64,000 bases of DNA, from assembly GCA_964651475.1 (NCBI GenBank), contig CAZYXV010000018.1, positions 21,480 through 85,479 on the forward strand. The letters are read 5' to 3'. The stretch's first letter is position 1. Every line of letters begins with the position of its first letter. Of the stretch, positions 1 to 8,510 are shown in pieces. The notes under the pieces were generated by a model. The model did not search any database. It saw only the letters and a program-made list of their open reading frames with translations, and was not told where the DNA came from. This DNA is from JBGSMF01 sp964651475. GTDB lineage: Bacteria; Chloroflexota; Anaerolineae; Fen-1058. The translations under genes and the position numbers were made by a program.

Positions 1-1
1 C

Positions 2-280
2 ACCGAAAGCATCGAAGAACTGGTCTCGTTGAACGTCAACCAGCGCATCGCCCGCAAGCTCCTGGAACTGGTCAAACTCTATGGCGTGGAACAAAAAGAC
101 GGCCGGATATTGATTGACCTCGACCTGTCCCAAGAAGCTATCGCCAGCCTGGTCGGCACAACGCGCGAAAGCGCCAACCGCGCCCTCAGCGCCCTGCGCG
201 ATCAGGGCATCGTCCAGATCGAGCGAGTCCACATCCTGGTCAATCGTCCCGCGGAACTGGAAAAAGTCTTGACGGGCTGA
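2..280 (+). CDS. Crp/Fnr family transcriptional regulator, C-terminal part (cut by window edge)
   Basis: The reading frame is open from base 2, so the gene starts before the window and only about 92 C-terminal residues are seen. They match the winged helix-turn-helix of the Crp/Fnr family: a helix ending in ELVKLYGVE, then LSQEAIASLVGTTRESANRALSAL as helix-turn-helix with the usual recognition-helix residues (TTRESANR), then the wing GIVQIE. The N-terminal cyclic-nucleotide-type sensor domain lies outside the window, so the ligand cannot be judged. A gene for an alpha/beta hydrolase follows after 31 bases and may be co-transcribed. Confidence 0.85.
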   Translation, partial: TESIEELVSLNVNQRIARKLLELVKLYGVEQKDGRILIDLDLSQEAIASLVGTTRESANRALSALRDQGIVQIERVHILVNRPAELEKVLTG

Positions 281-311
281 CAATCGTGGAGCAGCTTGCC
301 TAAGGAGATAA

Positions 312-1184
312 ATGACTGTCTATAAAATGACCATCTACAACGTTGACGGCCAACCCATCCACGTACACGAGGAAGGCCCCCCCACCGGCAAACTCGCCTT
401 GCTTGTTCACGGTTGGTCAAGTTCGTGGTATGCCGTCTCGCCGCTGCTGCCCATGTTGAGCCAACGCTTCAAATGCCTGGCGGTGGATTTGCCCGGTTAC
501 GGCGAGTCGCCGCCCATGTCCAAGCGCGTGGTCATTCAAGATTACGTCGAACTGCTGGCCACGCTCATCCGCGAGCTTAGCCCCCAACCCATCGTCTTGA
601 TCGGCCATTCGATGGGCGGCATGATCAGCGCCGCCATGTCGCTGTGCTACCCCGAACTGATCGAACGCATGGTCTTGCTGTGTCCCACCATCAGCGGCAA
701 CCTGTCCATGTTCATCAACCTCTTCATGTCGCCCTTCGTGGTGATGGAGCGCTTTGCCGTCACCCGGAAAATGGTCGAGCTGCTCGAGCCGCAAATGTTG
801 AGATTGACCGATCGCTTGCTGCGCCCGGCGCTGTTTGCCGACCGCAGCGGCATCACGCTGGAAGAATACAAGCGCATCCGCGCCGACGCGCGCCGCCCCG
901 GTCAGGGGCACACGCGCGCCGAGTGTTTCTGGGCCATGCGCCAGAACGATTTGCGCGGCAAGCTGAGCGCCATCAAAACGCCCGCGCTGGTGGTGTGGGG
1001 GATGGAAGACAACACCGTGCCGCTGCGCGACGCCAGCGCCGTCGCCCGCGAGTGGCCCGACGCCGACTTGCGCGTCATCCCCAACGCCGGCCACTGGCCC
1101 CAGTTCGAAACGCCCGAGATCACGGAACGCTACGTGCGAGCCTTCCTCAGCACGCCGCTCAAGTTGCTCAAAGTCGAATTTTGA
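312..1184 (+). CDS. Alpha/beta-fold hydrolase
   Basis: This 290-residue protein has the layout of soluble alpha/beta hydrolases. The oxyanion segment is LVHGWSSS (near residue 31), the nucleophile elbow is GHSMGG with Ser100, the acid is probably Asp233 (WGMEDNTVP), and the histidine is His261 (NAGHWPQFE). A helical cap lies between about residues 130 and 215. No signal peptide is seen, so it should be cytoplasmic. The ATG is preceded by AAGGAGAT at good spacing. The substrate cannot be read from the sequence; esterases, haloalkane dehalogenase-like enzymes and C-C hydrolases share this pattern. It lies just upstream of the inositol-lipid operon but is separated from it by that operon's own promoter. 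Confidence 0.85.
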   Translation: MTVYKMTIYNVDGQPIHVHEEGPPTGKLALLVHGWSSSWYAVSPLLPMLSQRFKCLAVDLPGYGESPPMSKRVVIQDYVELLATLIRELSPQPIVLIGHSMGGMISAAMSLCYPELIERMVLLCPTISGNLSMFINLFMSPFVVMERFAVTRKMVELLEPQMLRLTDRLLRPALFADRSGITLEEYKRIRADARRPGQGHTRAECFWAMRQNDLRGKLSAIKTPALVVWGMEDNTVPLRDASAVAREWPDADLRVIPNAGHWPQFETPEITERYVRAFLSTPLKLLKVEF

Positions 1185-1188
1185 CGGG

Positions 1189-1217
1189 TTGACACTCCTG
1201 TCTATCAGAGGTAACAT
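1189..1217 (+). promoter_or_regulatory. Predicted sigma70-type promoter of the inositol-lipid operon
   Basis: A perfect -35 hexamer TTGACA (1189-1194) is followed after 17 bases by TAACAT (1212-1217), which matches the -10 consensus at four of six positions. It lies just past the stop of the hydrolase gene and 39 bases before the ATG of the inositol-phosphate synthase gene, so the four genes to about 5200 probably form one unit driven from here. Confidence 0.6.
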
Positions 1218-1255
1218 ACTGCATCACAAAATATCACCTGATCACAAGGAGACAA

Positions 1256-2338
1256 ATGGCAAAGAAACGCAAAGTTCGTGTGGCTATCATCGGCGTTGGG
1301 AACTGCGCCAGCTCGCTGGTACAGGGCGTGCACTATTACCGCAACGCTCAAGATGATGACCGCGTGCCCGGCTTGATGCACGTCCGGCTGGGCGGTTATC
1401 ACATTAACGATATCGAGTTCACCGCCGGTTTCGACGTAGACATCAACAAGGTGGGCAAGGACCTGGCCGAAGCCATTTACGCGCCGCCTAACAACACCTA
1501 CAAATTTGCCGACGTGCCCACCCTGGGCGTCCAAGTCCATCGCGGGATGACGCACGACGGGCTGGGCAAGTATCTATCACACATCATCACCAAAGCGCCG
1601 GGCCCGACGGCCGACATTGTCAAAATTCTCAAAGACACCGGCACCGACGTGGTCGTCAATTATCTGCCCGTCGGCAGCGAGATGGCGACCAAGTGGTACG
1701 TGGAGCAGGTGTTGGAAGCCGGCTGCGCGTTTGTCAACTGCATCCCGGTCTTTATCGCGCGCGAGGCTTACTGGCAGCGCCGCTTCGAAGAGCGCGGCCT
1801 GCCCGTCATCGGCGACGACATCAAGAGCCAGGTGGGCGCCACTATCACGCACCGCGTGCTGACGCGGCTGTTTGTCGAGCGCGGCGTGCGGATTGATCGC
1901 ACGTACCAGCTCAACTTTGGCGGCAATACCGACTTTTTGAACATGCTCGAGCGCGAACGGCTGGAAAGTAAAAAGATTTCCAAGACCAACGCCGTCACCA
2001 GCCAGATTCCATACCCGCTAGACCAGGACGACGTGCACGTCGGGCCCAGCGATTACGTGCCCTGGCTGCAAGATCGCAAGTGGTGCCACATCCGCATGGA
2101 AGGCACCACGTTCGGCGACGTGCCGCTGAACCTGGAGCTCAAGCTGGAAGTATGGGATAGCCCCAACAGCGCTGGCGTGGTCATTGACGCGGTGCGCTGC
2201 GCCAAGCTGGCATTAGAGCGCGGCTTGAAAGGGGCGTTGTTTGGACCTTCCTCTTACTTTATGAAAAGCCCACCGCAGCAATTCACCGACGAGGTGGCGC
2301 GGCAAAAGACCGAAGAATTTATCGCCAGCAAGGGGTAG
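1256..2338 (+). CDS. ino1: Inositol-3-phosphate synthase
   Basis: It converts glucose 6-phosphate to 1L-myo-inositol 3-phosphate with bound NAD+, supplying the head group for inositol lipids. The 360-residue length fits the short bacterial (actinobacterial-type) enzymes rather than the roughly 500-residue eukaryotic ones. The N-terminal Rossmann motif is VAIIGVGNCASSLVQG (about residues 9-24); further family blocks are GDDIKSQVGAT, LNFGGNTDFLNM and the C-terminal SPNSAGVVIDAVR. The start is supported by AAGGAGA shortly before the ATG. It is first in a run of four same-strand genes for an acyltransferase, a PimA-like glycosyltransferase and a CDP-alcohol phosphatidyltransferase, which points to phosphatidylinositol-type lipid synthesis. 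Confidence 0.93.
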   Translation: MAKKRKVRVAIIGVGNCASSLVQGVHYYRNAQDDDRVPGLMHVRLGGYHINDIEFTAGFDVDINKVGKDLAEAIYAPPNNTYKFADVPTLGVQVHRGMTHDGLGKYLSHIITKAPGPTADIVKILKDTGTDVVVNYLPVGSEMATKWYVEQVLEAGCAFVNCIPVFIAREAYWQRRFEERGLPVIGDDIKSQVGATITHRVLTRLFVERGVRIDRTYQLNFGGNTDFLNMLERERLESKKISKTNAVTSQIPYPLDQDDVHVGPSDYVPWLQDRKWCHIRMEGTTFGDVPLNLELKLEVWDSPNSAGVVIDAVRCAKLALERGLKGALFGPSSYFMKSPPQQFTDEVARQKTEEFIASKG

Positions 2339-2357
2339 AGAGTTGAGGGAAGAGACC

Positions 2358-2381
2358 GTGTAGATTCTCTGCGCTCTACAC
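2358..2381 (+). other. Hairpin directly before the acyltransferase start codon
   Basis: GTGTAGA (2358-2364) and TCTACAC (2375-2381) form a perfect 7-bp stem with a 10-base loop, ending 8 bases before the ATG at 2390. No clear Shine-Dalgarno sequence lies between. It could affect translation initiation or mRNA processing inside the operon; this is inference. Confidence 0.4.
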
Positions 2382-2389
2382 TCTACAAG

Positions 2390-3337
2390 ATGGGTGCTTA
2401 TACGCTATTTCGCCTGGCCGCCGCGCTCTTTCCGCACATTCCTCCCAGACTAGCCTATCCATTGGCTGGATGGGCCGGAGAAATCAACTACCGGCTCAAC
2501 AGGCGACTGGCCGACGCTGTGCGAGGCAACCTCTGGCACGTGATGAGGTGGCAAGTGTGCGGCGAGGGTATTGAAAACGCGCCCGATCTCGCGCCAGAGG
2601 TTGAGCGGGGCGCCCGTCAGGTATTTCAGGCCCTTGTCAAAAACTATTACGACCTTTTCCGCCTGGCAGCGGCAGGCACGCCGCAAATACTCGGCCTGCT
2701 CGACATAAACGGCGGAGAACATATCCAGGCGACGCAATCGTTGGAACGCGGGCTGATCCTGGCCTCGGCGCATTACGGCAACCCAGAGTTGCTTATGCAG
2801 GCGGTGGCGGCGCTGCGGGTGCCCATTCTGGCCGTGGCCGAGCATCTCTACCCGGAACGGTTCCACCAGTACGTGGTCGAGTTGCGCAGCCGGCACGGCT
2901 TGCGCTTGATCTCGGCCGATGGCCCTTTGATGGAGGTGTATCGCACCATACGGCGCGGGGAGGCCATCGCGCTGGCGCTCGACCGCGACACGACTGATAG
3001 CGGCGTGGATACGCTCTTTCTGGGTGCGCCGGCGCACCTGCCTGATGGGTACGCCAGGCTGGCTGCGCGCACTCGCGCGCCGCTGCTGATCGGCTTTGCG
3101 CGGCGCTTGCCAGGCGAGCGGATTCGACTAGATATAGAGCCGCCTTACGTGCCCCCTGAAAACACCTCGCGCGAAGTGGTATACGCACAGGCGCTAGAGT
3201 TTGGGATGGATGCGCTCGCTCGCGCTGTAACCGCCCATCCCGACCAGTGGGTATTGACGACCAGACTATGGAAAAAAACAACGCATCTTGCGTCAAACGT
3301 AAGCCATACTTTTGACGCAGGACGATTGGAGTCTTGA
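2390..3337 (+). CDS. Lysophospholipid/lipid A-type acyltransferase (HtrB/PatA family)
   Basis: This 315-residue protein belongs to the LpxL/HtrB acyltransferase superfamily, whose actinobacterial member PatA acylates phosphatidylinositol mannoside. The catalytic HX4(D/E) motif is HYGNPE with His128 and Glu133. The second family block is ALDRDTTDSGVDTLFLG followed by LPDGYARLAARTRAPLL. The N-terminus (YTLFRLAAALFPHIPP) is amphipathic, as is common for these membrane-associated enzymes. The stop codon directly abuts the TTG start of the PimA-like gene, indicating coupling. With inositol synthase, a PimA-like enzyme and a phosphatidyltransferase beside it, an inositol glycolipid is the likely acceptor. 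Lipid A is unlikely because no lpx genes are seen. Confidence 0.85.
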   Translation: MGAYTLFRLAAALFPHIPPRLAYPLAGWAGEINYRLNRRLADAVRGNLWHVMRWQVCGEGIENAPDLAPEVERGARQVFQALVKNYYDLFRLAAAGTPQILGLLDINGGEHIQATQSLERGLILASAHYGNPELLMQAVAALRVPILAVAEHLYPERFHQYVVELRSRHGLRLISADGPLMEVYRTIRRGEAIALALDRDTTDSGVDTLFLGAPAHLPDGYARLAARTRAPLLIGFARRLPGERIRLDIEPPYVPPENTSREVVYAQALEFGMDALARAVTAHPDQWVLTTRLWKKTTHLASNVSHTFDAGRLES

Positions 3338-4522
3338 TTGCACATCGCTCTTGTTTCACCTTACGATTACGGTGTGTCCGGCGGCGTCAACAAGCACATC
3401 GGCTGCCTGGCAACCGCGTTCACCAGCATGGGGCATACGGCGCGCATCATCGCGCCATGTTCGGATAAAGACTCTAATGGCAATCATCACCTGATAACCG
3501 CATCGTCCCATATTGTCCGCGTGCCCTTTGCAGGCTCGGTGGCGCGCATCAGCCTGTCGCCGCGCTCGTACCAGCGCGTCAAAGGCATTTTGCAAGCTGG
3601 CAACTATGACGTGCTGCACCTGCACGAACCACTGATGCCCACACTGCCGCTGGCTGTGCTGCGCCATCGCGACCTGGTGCCGAAAGCCGTTTGCGTGGGC
3701 ACCTTTCATGCCTACCGCGAGGCCAGCCAGGCCTATTACTATGGCCGGTCCATTTTCACGCGCTTTTTTAAAAGGCTGGATAGCATGATTGTAGTATCCG
3801 AGGCGGCCCGGCAGTACCACATGCGTTATTTTCAGGCAGAGTATGCCATCATTCCCAACGGCGTTGACGTGGCTCACTTTGCCGATCCTGCCGTCAGACC
3901 GGTTGAACGCTTTGCCGACGGGCGGCCCAACATCTTGTTCGTGGGCCGCCTGGAAAAACGCAAAGGCTTGCCTTACCTGCTTGAAGCGTTCGCGCACGTG
4001 CGGCAGGCCATTCCAGACGCGCGCCTGCTGGTAGTGGGCGCGTACGACAAGCTGGAAAAAATACCCTTTGTGCTCCAGGCGCGTCAACTGGGTCTATCGG
4101 GCGTGCACTTTATCGGGCGTGTAGACGAACTGGACCTGGCGCGTTATTACCGCACGGCCACCGTCTTTTGCGCGCCGTCTACCGGCATGGAAAGCTTTGG
4201 CCTCATTCTGCTAGAAGCCATGGCCGCCGGCGCGCCCATCGTATGTTCGGATATTGATGGCTATCGCGGCGTGGTGGCCGATGGCGTGGATGGCTGGCTG
4301 GTTCCGCCCGAAGACCCGGCGGCCCTGGCTGAGGCGCTCGTCGCGCTGCTGAACGATCCCGCGCGGCGCGCGGCGATGAGCGCGGCCGGCAGCCTCAAAG
4401 TGCACCGTTACGATTGGAATGTCGTCGCAGGCCAGGTGTTGGAGCATTACCAGGCTTTGCGAGAGCGCCTCCGCGCGCGCCCGGCGCGGGGCAAATCATT
4501 GGCGCTGGAAGCCGATACATAA
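3338..4522 (+). CDS. GT4 glycosyltransferase, PimA-like phosphatidylinositol mannosyltransferase
   Basis: This 394-residue protein has the GT-B fold of family GT4. The N-terminal glycine loop is PYDYGVSGGVNKHI (residues 9-21), matching the GGV loop of mycobacterial PimA. GTFHAY carries the conserved histidine (His124), the second Rossmann domain starts at ILFVGRLEKRKG, and the donor-binding ESFG motif is at 285-288. The start is a TTG immediately after the previous stop. PimA transfers mannose from GDP-mannose to the inositol of PI, and the neighbours (inositol synthase, PatA-like acyltransferase, CDP-alcohol phosphatidyltransferase) support the same role here. Sugar and acceptor specificity are inferred from context. 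Confidence 0.82.
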   Translation: MHIALVSPYDYGVSGGVNKHIGCLATAFTSMGHTARIIAPCSDKDSNGNHHLITASSHIVRVPFAGSVARISLSPRSYQRVKGILQAGNYDVLHLHEPLMPTLPLAVLRHRDLVPKAVCVGTFHAYREASQAYYYGRSIFTRFFKRLDSMIVVSEAARQYHMRYFQAEYAIIPNGVDVAHFADPAVRPVERFADGRPNILFVGRLEKRKGLPYLLEAFAHVRQAIPDARLLVVGAYDKLEKIPFVLQARQLGLSGVHFIGRVDELDLARYYRTATVFCAPSTGMESFGLILLEAMAAGAPIVCSDIDGYRGVVADGVDGWLVPPEDPAALAEALVALLNDPARRAAMSAAGSLKVHRYDWNVVAGQVLEHYQALRERLRARPARGKSLALEADT

Positions 4523-4558
4523 TGTCCATACGCTTTCCAGCCCACAATAGGACAAAAA

Positions 4559-5200
4559 ATGACAGAATCTTTAGAATCTAACTCGCCATCGTCCCCCACC
4601 TTCACCGATTGGGCCAGGCAATGGGGCGGCAAAATCCTGGCGCCGCTAGTCAACGTGCTGGCGCGCCTGGGATTTTCGCCCAACATGGTCACCATCATCG
4701 GCCTGCTTTTGAACGCGAGCGCTGCCTTGCTGCTGGCAAGTGGGCGACTGGCCTGGGGCGGGGGCGTGATGTTGGCGGCCGGCATTTTCGACGCGCTGGA
4801 TGGATCGCTGGCTCGCCTGACCGGGCGCCAGACACGTTTCGGCGCGTTCCTGGATTCGACGCTCGACCGCTACAGCGAAGCGTTTGTGTTTGCCGGGCTG
4901 GCGTGGTTTTATCTCAGCGCGGGGCAGCGCCTCCCCATCATGCTCATCATCGCCTCGCTGGTCGGCTCGATTATGGTCAGCTATGCGCGCGCTCGCGCGG
5001 AGGGATTGGGCATCGAATGTAAGGGTGGGTTGCTCACCCGCTTCGAACGGGTTCTCCTCATCGGCATCGCCCTCCTCGCCGGCCTGATCCAGCCCGCGCT
5101 CTGGCTGCTGGCGATCTTGACCAACTTGACCGCCGTTCAACGCATCATTTCCGTTTGGCGCGCCACGCGCGACGAACGGCAGACGCACAACAAGCCATAG
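4559..5200 (+). CDS. CDP-alcohol phosphatidyltransferase, probable phosphatidylinositol phosphate synthase
   Basis: This integral membrane enzyme of 213 residues carries the complete family signature D-x2-DG-x2-AR-x8-G-x3-D-x3-D: Asp78, Asp81-Gly82, Ala85-Arg86, Gly95, Asp99, Asp103. Several hydrophobic helices surround it (about 45-60, 65-80, 107-125, 128-145, 165-195). The family joins CDP-diacylglycerol to an alcohol. In an operon with inositol-3-phosphate synthase and a PimA-like enzyme, the likely alcohol is inositol 3-phosphate, giving PI-phosphate as in mycobacterial PgsA1. Phosphatidylglycerophosphate or archaetidylinositol-type synthase remain possible. An ABC transporter gene starts 7 bases after the stop. 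Confidence 0.85.
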   Translation: MTESLESNSPSSPTFTDWARQWGGKILAPLVNVLARLGFSPNMVTIIGLLLNASAALLLASGRLAWGGGVMLAAGIFDALDGSLARLTGRQTRFGAFLDSTLDRYSEAFVFAGLAWFYLSAGQRLPIMLIIASLVGSIMVSYARARAEGLGIECKGGLLTRFERVLLIGIALLAGLIQPALWLLAILTNLTAVQRIISVWRATRDERQTHNKP

Positions 5201-5207
5201 GGATGCC

Positions 5208-6149
5208 ATGATTGAGGCGATTGAACTGACCAAACAATTCTACAACAACGCTCAAGAGGCCGGCAAGCCTTTCACCGCCGTAGACGCGCTCTCGCTCTCC
5301 GTTCAAGCCGGCCAGGTGCTGGCGCTGTTGGGGCCAAACGGCGCGGGCAAGACGACGACGGTACGCATGCTCTCGGCGGTCCTGACTCCAACCAGCGGGC
5401 AGGCGCGGGTAGCCGACTACGACGTGGTCAAGTCGGCCGCCCAGGTCCGCCGGGCAGTGGGTGTGCTGACCGAAGCGCCCGGCCTCTACCTGCGCATGCG
5501 CGCCATCGAGTATCTCGACTTTTTCGGCCAACTGTACGGTTTGAGCGCAAGCGCGCGCCGGGCGCGCGCTCAACAGCTTTTGGAGCGCTTTGGCATGGCC
5601 GGCACAACGGAACAACATCTGAGCGAATACTCTAAAGGCATGCGCCAAAAACTGGCCCTGATACGCGCCATGATGCACGACCCTGCCGTGCTGCTGCTCG
5701 ACGAGCCGACCTCGGCCATGGACCCTCACAGCGCCAAGCTGGTGCGCGACGCCATCACCGAGTTGCGCCGCGACCAGCGCGCCATTATCTTGTGTACCCA
5801 CAACCTGCCCGAGGCCGAACAACTGGCAGACCGCATCGCCATCATTCGACGCGGGCGGATAATTGCCCTGGGTACTCCGGGCGAACTCAAAGCGCGCTTG
5901 CTGGGAGCGCCCGTGATGGAAGTGCGCACCGCCACCCCTTTAGACAGCCTGATGCCAGGCCTGCTCCAACAAGTCGAGGTTTTAGAATACGGCAGCACGT
6001 GGCTGCGCTACCAATCCGACGACATCGAGCGCGACAATCCACGCGTGGTGCGGTGGCTGACCGAACAGGGCGCGGATATTCTCACCGTTAGCCCGGTCCC
6101 GCGCAGCCTGGAGACCGTCTATCTGAAAGTAGTAGAAGATGAGAAGTAG
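5208..6149 (+). CDS. ABC transporter ATP-binding protein (ABC-2 export type)
   Basis: The 313-residue ATPase has Walker A GPNGAGKT (residues 42-49), signature SEYSKGMRQK, Walker B LLLDEPTSAMDP and the switch histidine in LCTHNLPEAEQ. The domain order and the roughly 100-residue C-terminal extension resemble NatA/CcmA-like exporters. It is followed after 3 bases by its permease. It may energise export of a lipid, peptide or ion; the substrate is not evident. It follows the PI operon by only 7 bases, so co-transcription with the lipid genes is possible. Confidence 0.92.
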   Translation: MIEAIELTKQFYNNAQEAGKPFTAVDALSLSVQAGQVLALLGPNGAGKTTTVRMLSAVLTPTSGQARVADYDVVKSAAQVRRAVGVLTEAPGLYLRMRAIEYLDFFGQLYGLSASARRARAQQLLERFGMAGTTEQHLSEYSKGMRQKLALIRAMMHDPAVLLLDEPTSAMDPHSAKLVRDAITELRRDQRAIILCTHNLPEAEQLADRIAIIRRGRIIALGTPGELKARLLGAPVMEVRTATPLDSLMPGLLQQVEVLEYGSTWLRYQSDDIERDNPRVVRWLTEQGADILTVSPVPRSLETVYLKVVEDEK

Positions 6150-6152
6150 AAC

Positions 6153-7643
6153 ATGAACATGATCGGGATACTTGCTCGACCTGAACGCCGGGCGCAGGCG
6201 CGCCGCTGGCTCGACGAATCGCTCGTCCTCACCCGCCGCGAATTGCGCGACACGCTGCGCGATTGGCGCATCACCATCCCCATCGTACTGCTCACCTTGA
6301 TTTTTCCTGTCTTGATGCACGTCACCGCCGGGCTGGCGGTTGACTTTGTGCGCCGCTACGGCGGCTCGTCGCTCATCAGCGAGCGCACATTTCCATTCCT
6401 GTTGATGGTGGTTGGGTTCTTTCCACTGTCGTTCTCATTGGTCATCGCCCTGGAAGCCTTTGTAGGCGAAAAAGAGCGCAAGAGTCTGGAACCGCTGCTG
6501 GCCACGCCGCTGACCGATGGGCAATTGTATTTTGCCAAAATGCTGGCCTCGCTCATCCCAACTGTGATGGGGAGCTATCTGGGCATTGTCGTCTACCTGA
6601 CCTTCATGTCTATCTTTAGAGGCTGGCGCCCTCCATTCGAGTTCATGACTATCGTTATCTCGCTGACCACGGCCAAGGCCATCGTGATGGTATCGGGCGC
6701 GGTCGTCGTCTCTTCTCAAACCACCAGCGTGCGCGCGGCCAACTTGTTGGCCAGTTTTATCATCATCCCCATGACGCTGCTGGTGCAAGCCGAAAGCATG
6801 ATCATGTTTTGGGCCAATTACAGCGTGCTGTGGTGGATTGTTGTGCTGTTGATTGTGGTAGATGTGCTGCTGGTGCGCATGGGTATGCAGTTGTTTGATC
6901 GCGAGGAATTGCTGGGACGCGAGATTGACGAAATGAACCTCGGGATGCTGTGGCGCACGTTTGTCCGCTTTTGGACGCGCGTTGACGCGCACGGCCCGAG
7001 CGAGCCTGTGACGTTAGGACGCATGTATCGCCGGGACCTCCCCGTCATTTGGCGCCATCTGCGCCTGCCCACGGCGATTGTGACGTTCGCTTTGCTGGCG
7101 GCTATCATCGGCGGCGCGCTGGTCGCGCCCCGCTTCCCACTCCCCCACTCAATCTTTAATCCGTCCACCCTTTCCTTCGAGTCGCTTCAAAAACTGCCCA
7201 CCGGTTTCTTGCCCACCTTTACCGGGTGGATTCTTTTTCACAACCTGCGCGCGCTGTTGGCCGGCGCGCTCCTGGCCATCTTTTCATTTGGTTCAATCGC
7301 CGTCGTGCTCTTGATGGCGCCGATGGGCGTGATTGGCTTTGCCGCAGCCCAGTTCGCCGGTTGGGGCTATAGTCCGTGGATCTTTTTGGCGACCTTTATC
7401 TTGCCGCACGGCCTGTTTGAACTGCCCGCCGCCGTCCTCATCACGGCGGCCGCCTTGCGCCTGGGGGCCACCGTCATCAGCCCGCGCCAGGCCGGGATGA
7501 CCATCGGCGAAAGTTGGCTGTCGGCGTTCGCAGACATGGTCAAAATTTTTATATTTGTCACACTGCCGATGTTGATCGTCGCCGCCATTATCGAGGCCAA
7601 TGTAACCCCTCAAATTGTGATCTTGGCGTATGGGGTCAAATGA
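6153..7643 (+). CDS. ABC-2 type permease fused to a SpoIIM-like membrane domain
   Basis: This 496-residue polytopic membrane protein has two parts. Residues about 20-250 look like an ABC-2 permease: an N-terminal ALTRREL-type segment (LVLTRRELRDTLRDW), first helix near IPIVLLTLIFPVLM, and the EALVGEKERKSLEPLLATPL-like block typical of NatB/CcmB proteins. Residues about 300-490 resemble the SpoIIM/DUF95 family: FHNLRALLAGALLAIFSFG, many glycines, and the hallmark ILPHGLFELPAAVLITAAALRLG. In many genomes these are separate proteins, so the fusion is notable. It is translationally coupled to the next gene (ATGA overlap). Confidence 0.82.
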   Translation: MNMIGILARPERRAQARRWLDESLVLTRRELRDTLRDWRITIPIVLLTLIFPVLMHVTAGLAVDFVRRYGGSSLISERTFPFLLMVVGFFPLSFSLVIALEAFVGEKERKSLEPLLATPLTDGQLYFAKMLASLIPTVMGSYLGIVVYLTFMSIFRGWRPPFEFMTIVISLTTAKAIVMVSGAVVVSSQTTSVRAANLLASFIIIPMTLLVQAESMIMFWANYSVLWWIVVLLIVVDVLLVRMGMQLFDREELLGREIDEMNLGMLWRTFVRFWTRVDAHGPSEPVTLGRMYRRDLPVIWRHLRLPTAIVTFALLAAIIGGALVAPRFPLPHSIFNPSTLSFESLQKLPTGFLPTFTGWILFHNLRALLAGALLAIFSFGSIAVVLLMAPMGVIGFAAAQFAGWGYSPWIFLATFILPHGLFELPAAVLITAAALRLGATVISPRQAGMTIGESWLSAFADMVKIFIFVTLPMLIVAAIIEANVTPQIVILAYGVK

Positions 7644-8392
7644 CAAACCGGCTGATCCTCTTGGGTACCGCGGCCGCAGTGCCCGATCCCGCCCACGAAA
7701 CCGTCTACATGGCGATAGACAGCCCCGGCGGCGCCGTGCTGATTGACTGCGCCGGCAGCCCGCTGATTCGCCTGCAACAGGCTGGGATAGAACCGGCGCG
7801 GCTGCGCGCCGTCGTCATCACGCACTTCCACCCCGACCACGTCTACGGACTGCCGCTCTTGCTTCTGGACTTGTGGCTCACAGGGCGGCGCGAGAGATTG
7901 CCCATCATCGGCTTGCGCCACGCCCTCGAGCGCACCCGCGCCATGATGGAGCTGTACGAGTGGCAAACGTGGAATGGATTTTACCCTGTGGATTTCATCG
8001 AGGTAATGCCGGAGCAAGACGCCCCCATCCTGGAAACTGACGATCTAATCCTGTACGCCGCCCCGGTCCGGCACATCATCCCCTGCATCGCGGTCAAGAT
8101 GGTGTCTCAACACACCGGCGCATCAATCGTCTATACCAGCGATACCGAACCCTGCCAATCTATCCCGCGCCTGGCGCAAAAAGCCGGCGTGCTCATTCAC
8201 GAGGCTACCGGCGCGTTTCCAGGACATTCCACCCCTACTATGGCAGGAGCGATGGCGCGCCAGGCTCAAGTTGACCGCCTCATCCTGATTCATTACCCAA
8301 GTGACGCTCCCCCGGCGTGGCTGGCTCAGGCGCGCCAATCGTTCGATGGCCCAATCGAATTGGCCCAAGACTTTCAGGTCATCAAGTTTTAG
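7640..8392 (+). CDS. Metallo-beta-lactamase-fold hydrolase (RNase Z-like)
   Basis: The 250-residue protein has the metal-binding motif THFHPDH (His62, His64, Asp66, His67), then PVRHIIPCIAVKM and YTSDTEPC with the bridging Asp, and a late HYPSD with a histidine. The layout matches the ribonuclease Z/ElaC-like branch of the MBL fold. The ATG at 7640 overlaps the preceding stop (ATGA), which decides the start over longer upstream options. Without the exosite of true tRNase Z being clear, assign it as an MBL hydrolase; tRNA 3' processing is possible, as is hydrolysis of a phosphodiester. Confidence 0.8.
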   Translation: MTNRLILLGTAAAVPDPAHETVYMAIDSPGGAVLIDCAGSPLIRLQQAGIEPARLRAVVITHFHPDHVYGLPLLLLDLWLTGRRERLPIIGLRHALERTRAMMELYEWQTWNGFYPVDFIEVMPEQDAPILETDDLILYAAPVRHIIPCIAVKMVSQHTGASIVYTSDTEPCQSIPRLAQKAGVLIHEATGAFPGHSTPTMAGAMARQAQVDRLILIHYPSDAPPAWLAQARQSFDGPIELAQDFQVIKF

Positions 8393-8510
8393 ACGCTCAC
8401 GGCAAAAGCCGCACTTCCACACCGGTCATACAACTGAAACGCATTTGTAACGGGGTTGTTGTTGCAACAGCCCAGAAACCAATGTACAATCAAAGCTAAT
8501 ATCGAAGGAA

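Noticed and set aside
417..1217. Long open frame antisense to the alpha/beta hydrolase, and similar long antisense frames elsewhere (for example 16.5-15.9 kb, 36.2-37.0 kb, 54.7-55.5 kb)
   Set aside because: They lie opposite genes with clear family motifs, have His/Gln/Arg/Ala-biased composition typical of antisense frames in GC-rich DNA, and lack ribosome sites.
7514..7639. Upstream start for the metallo-beta-lactamase-fold protein
   Set aside because: The extra residues come from a shifted frame of the permease gene; the ATG overlapping the permease stop gives a normal MBL N-terminus.
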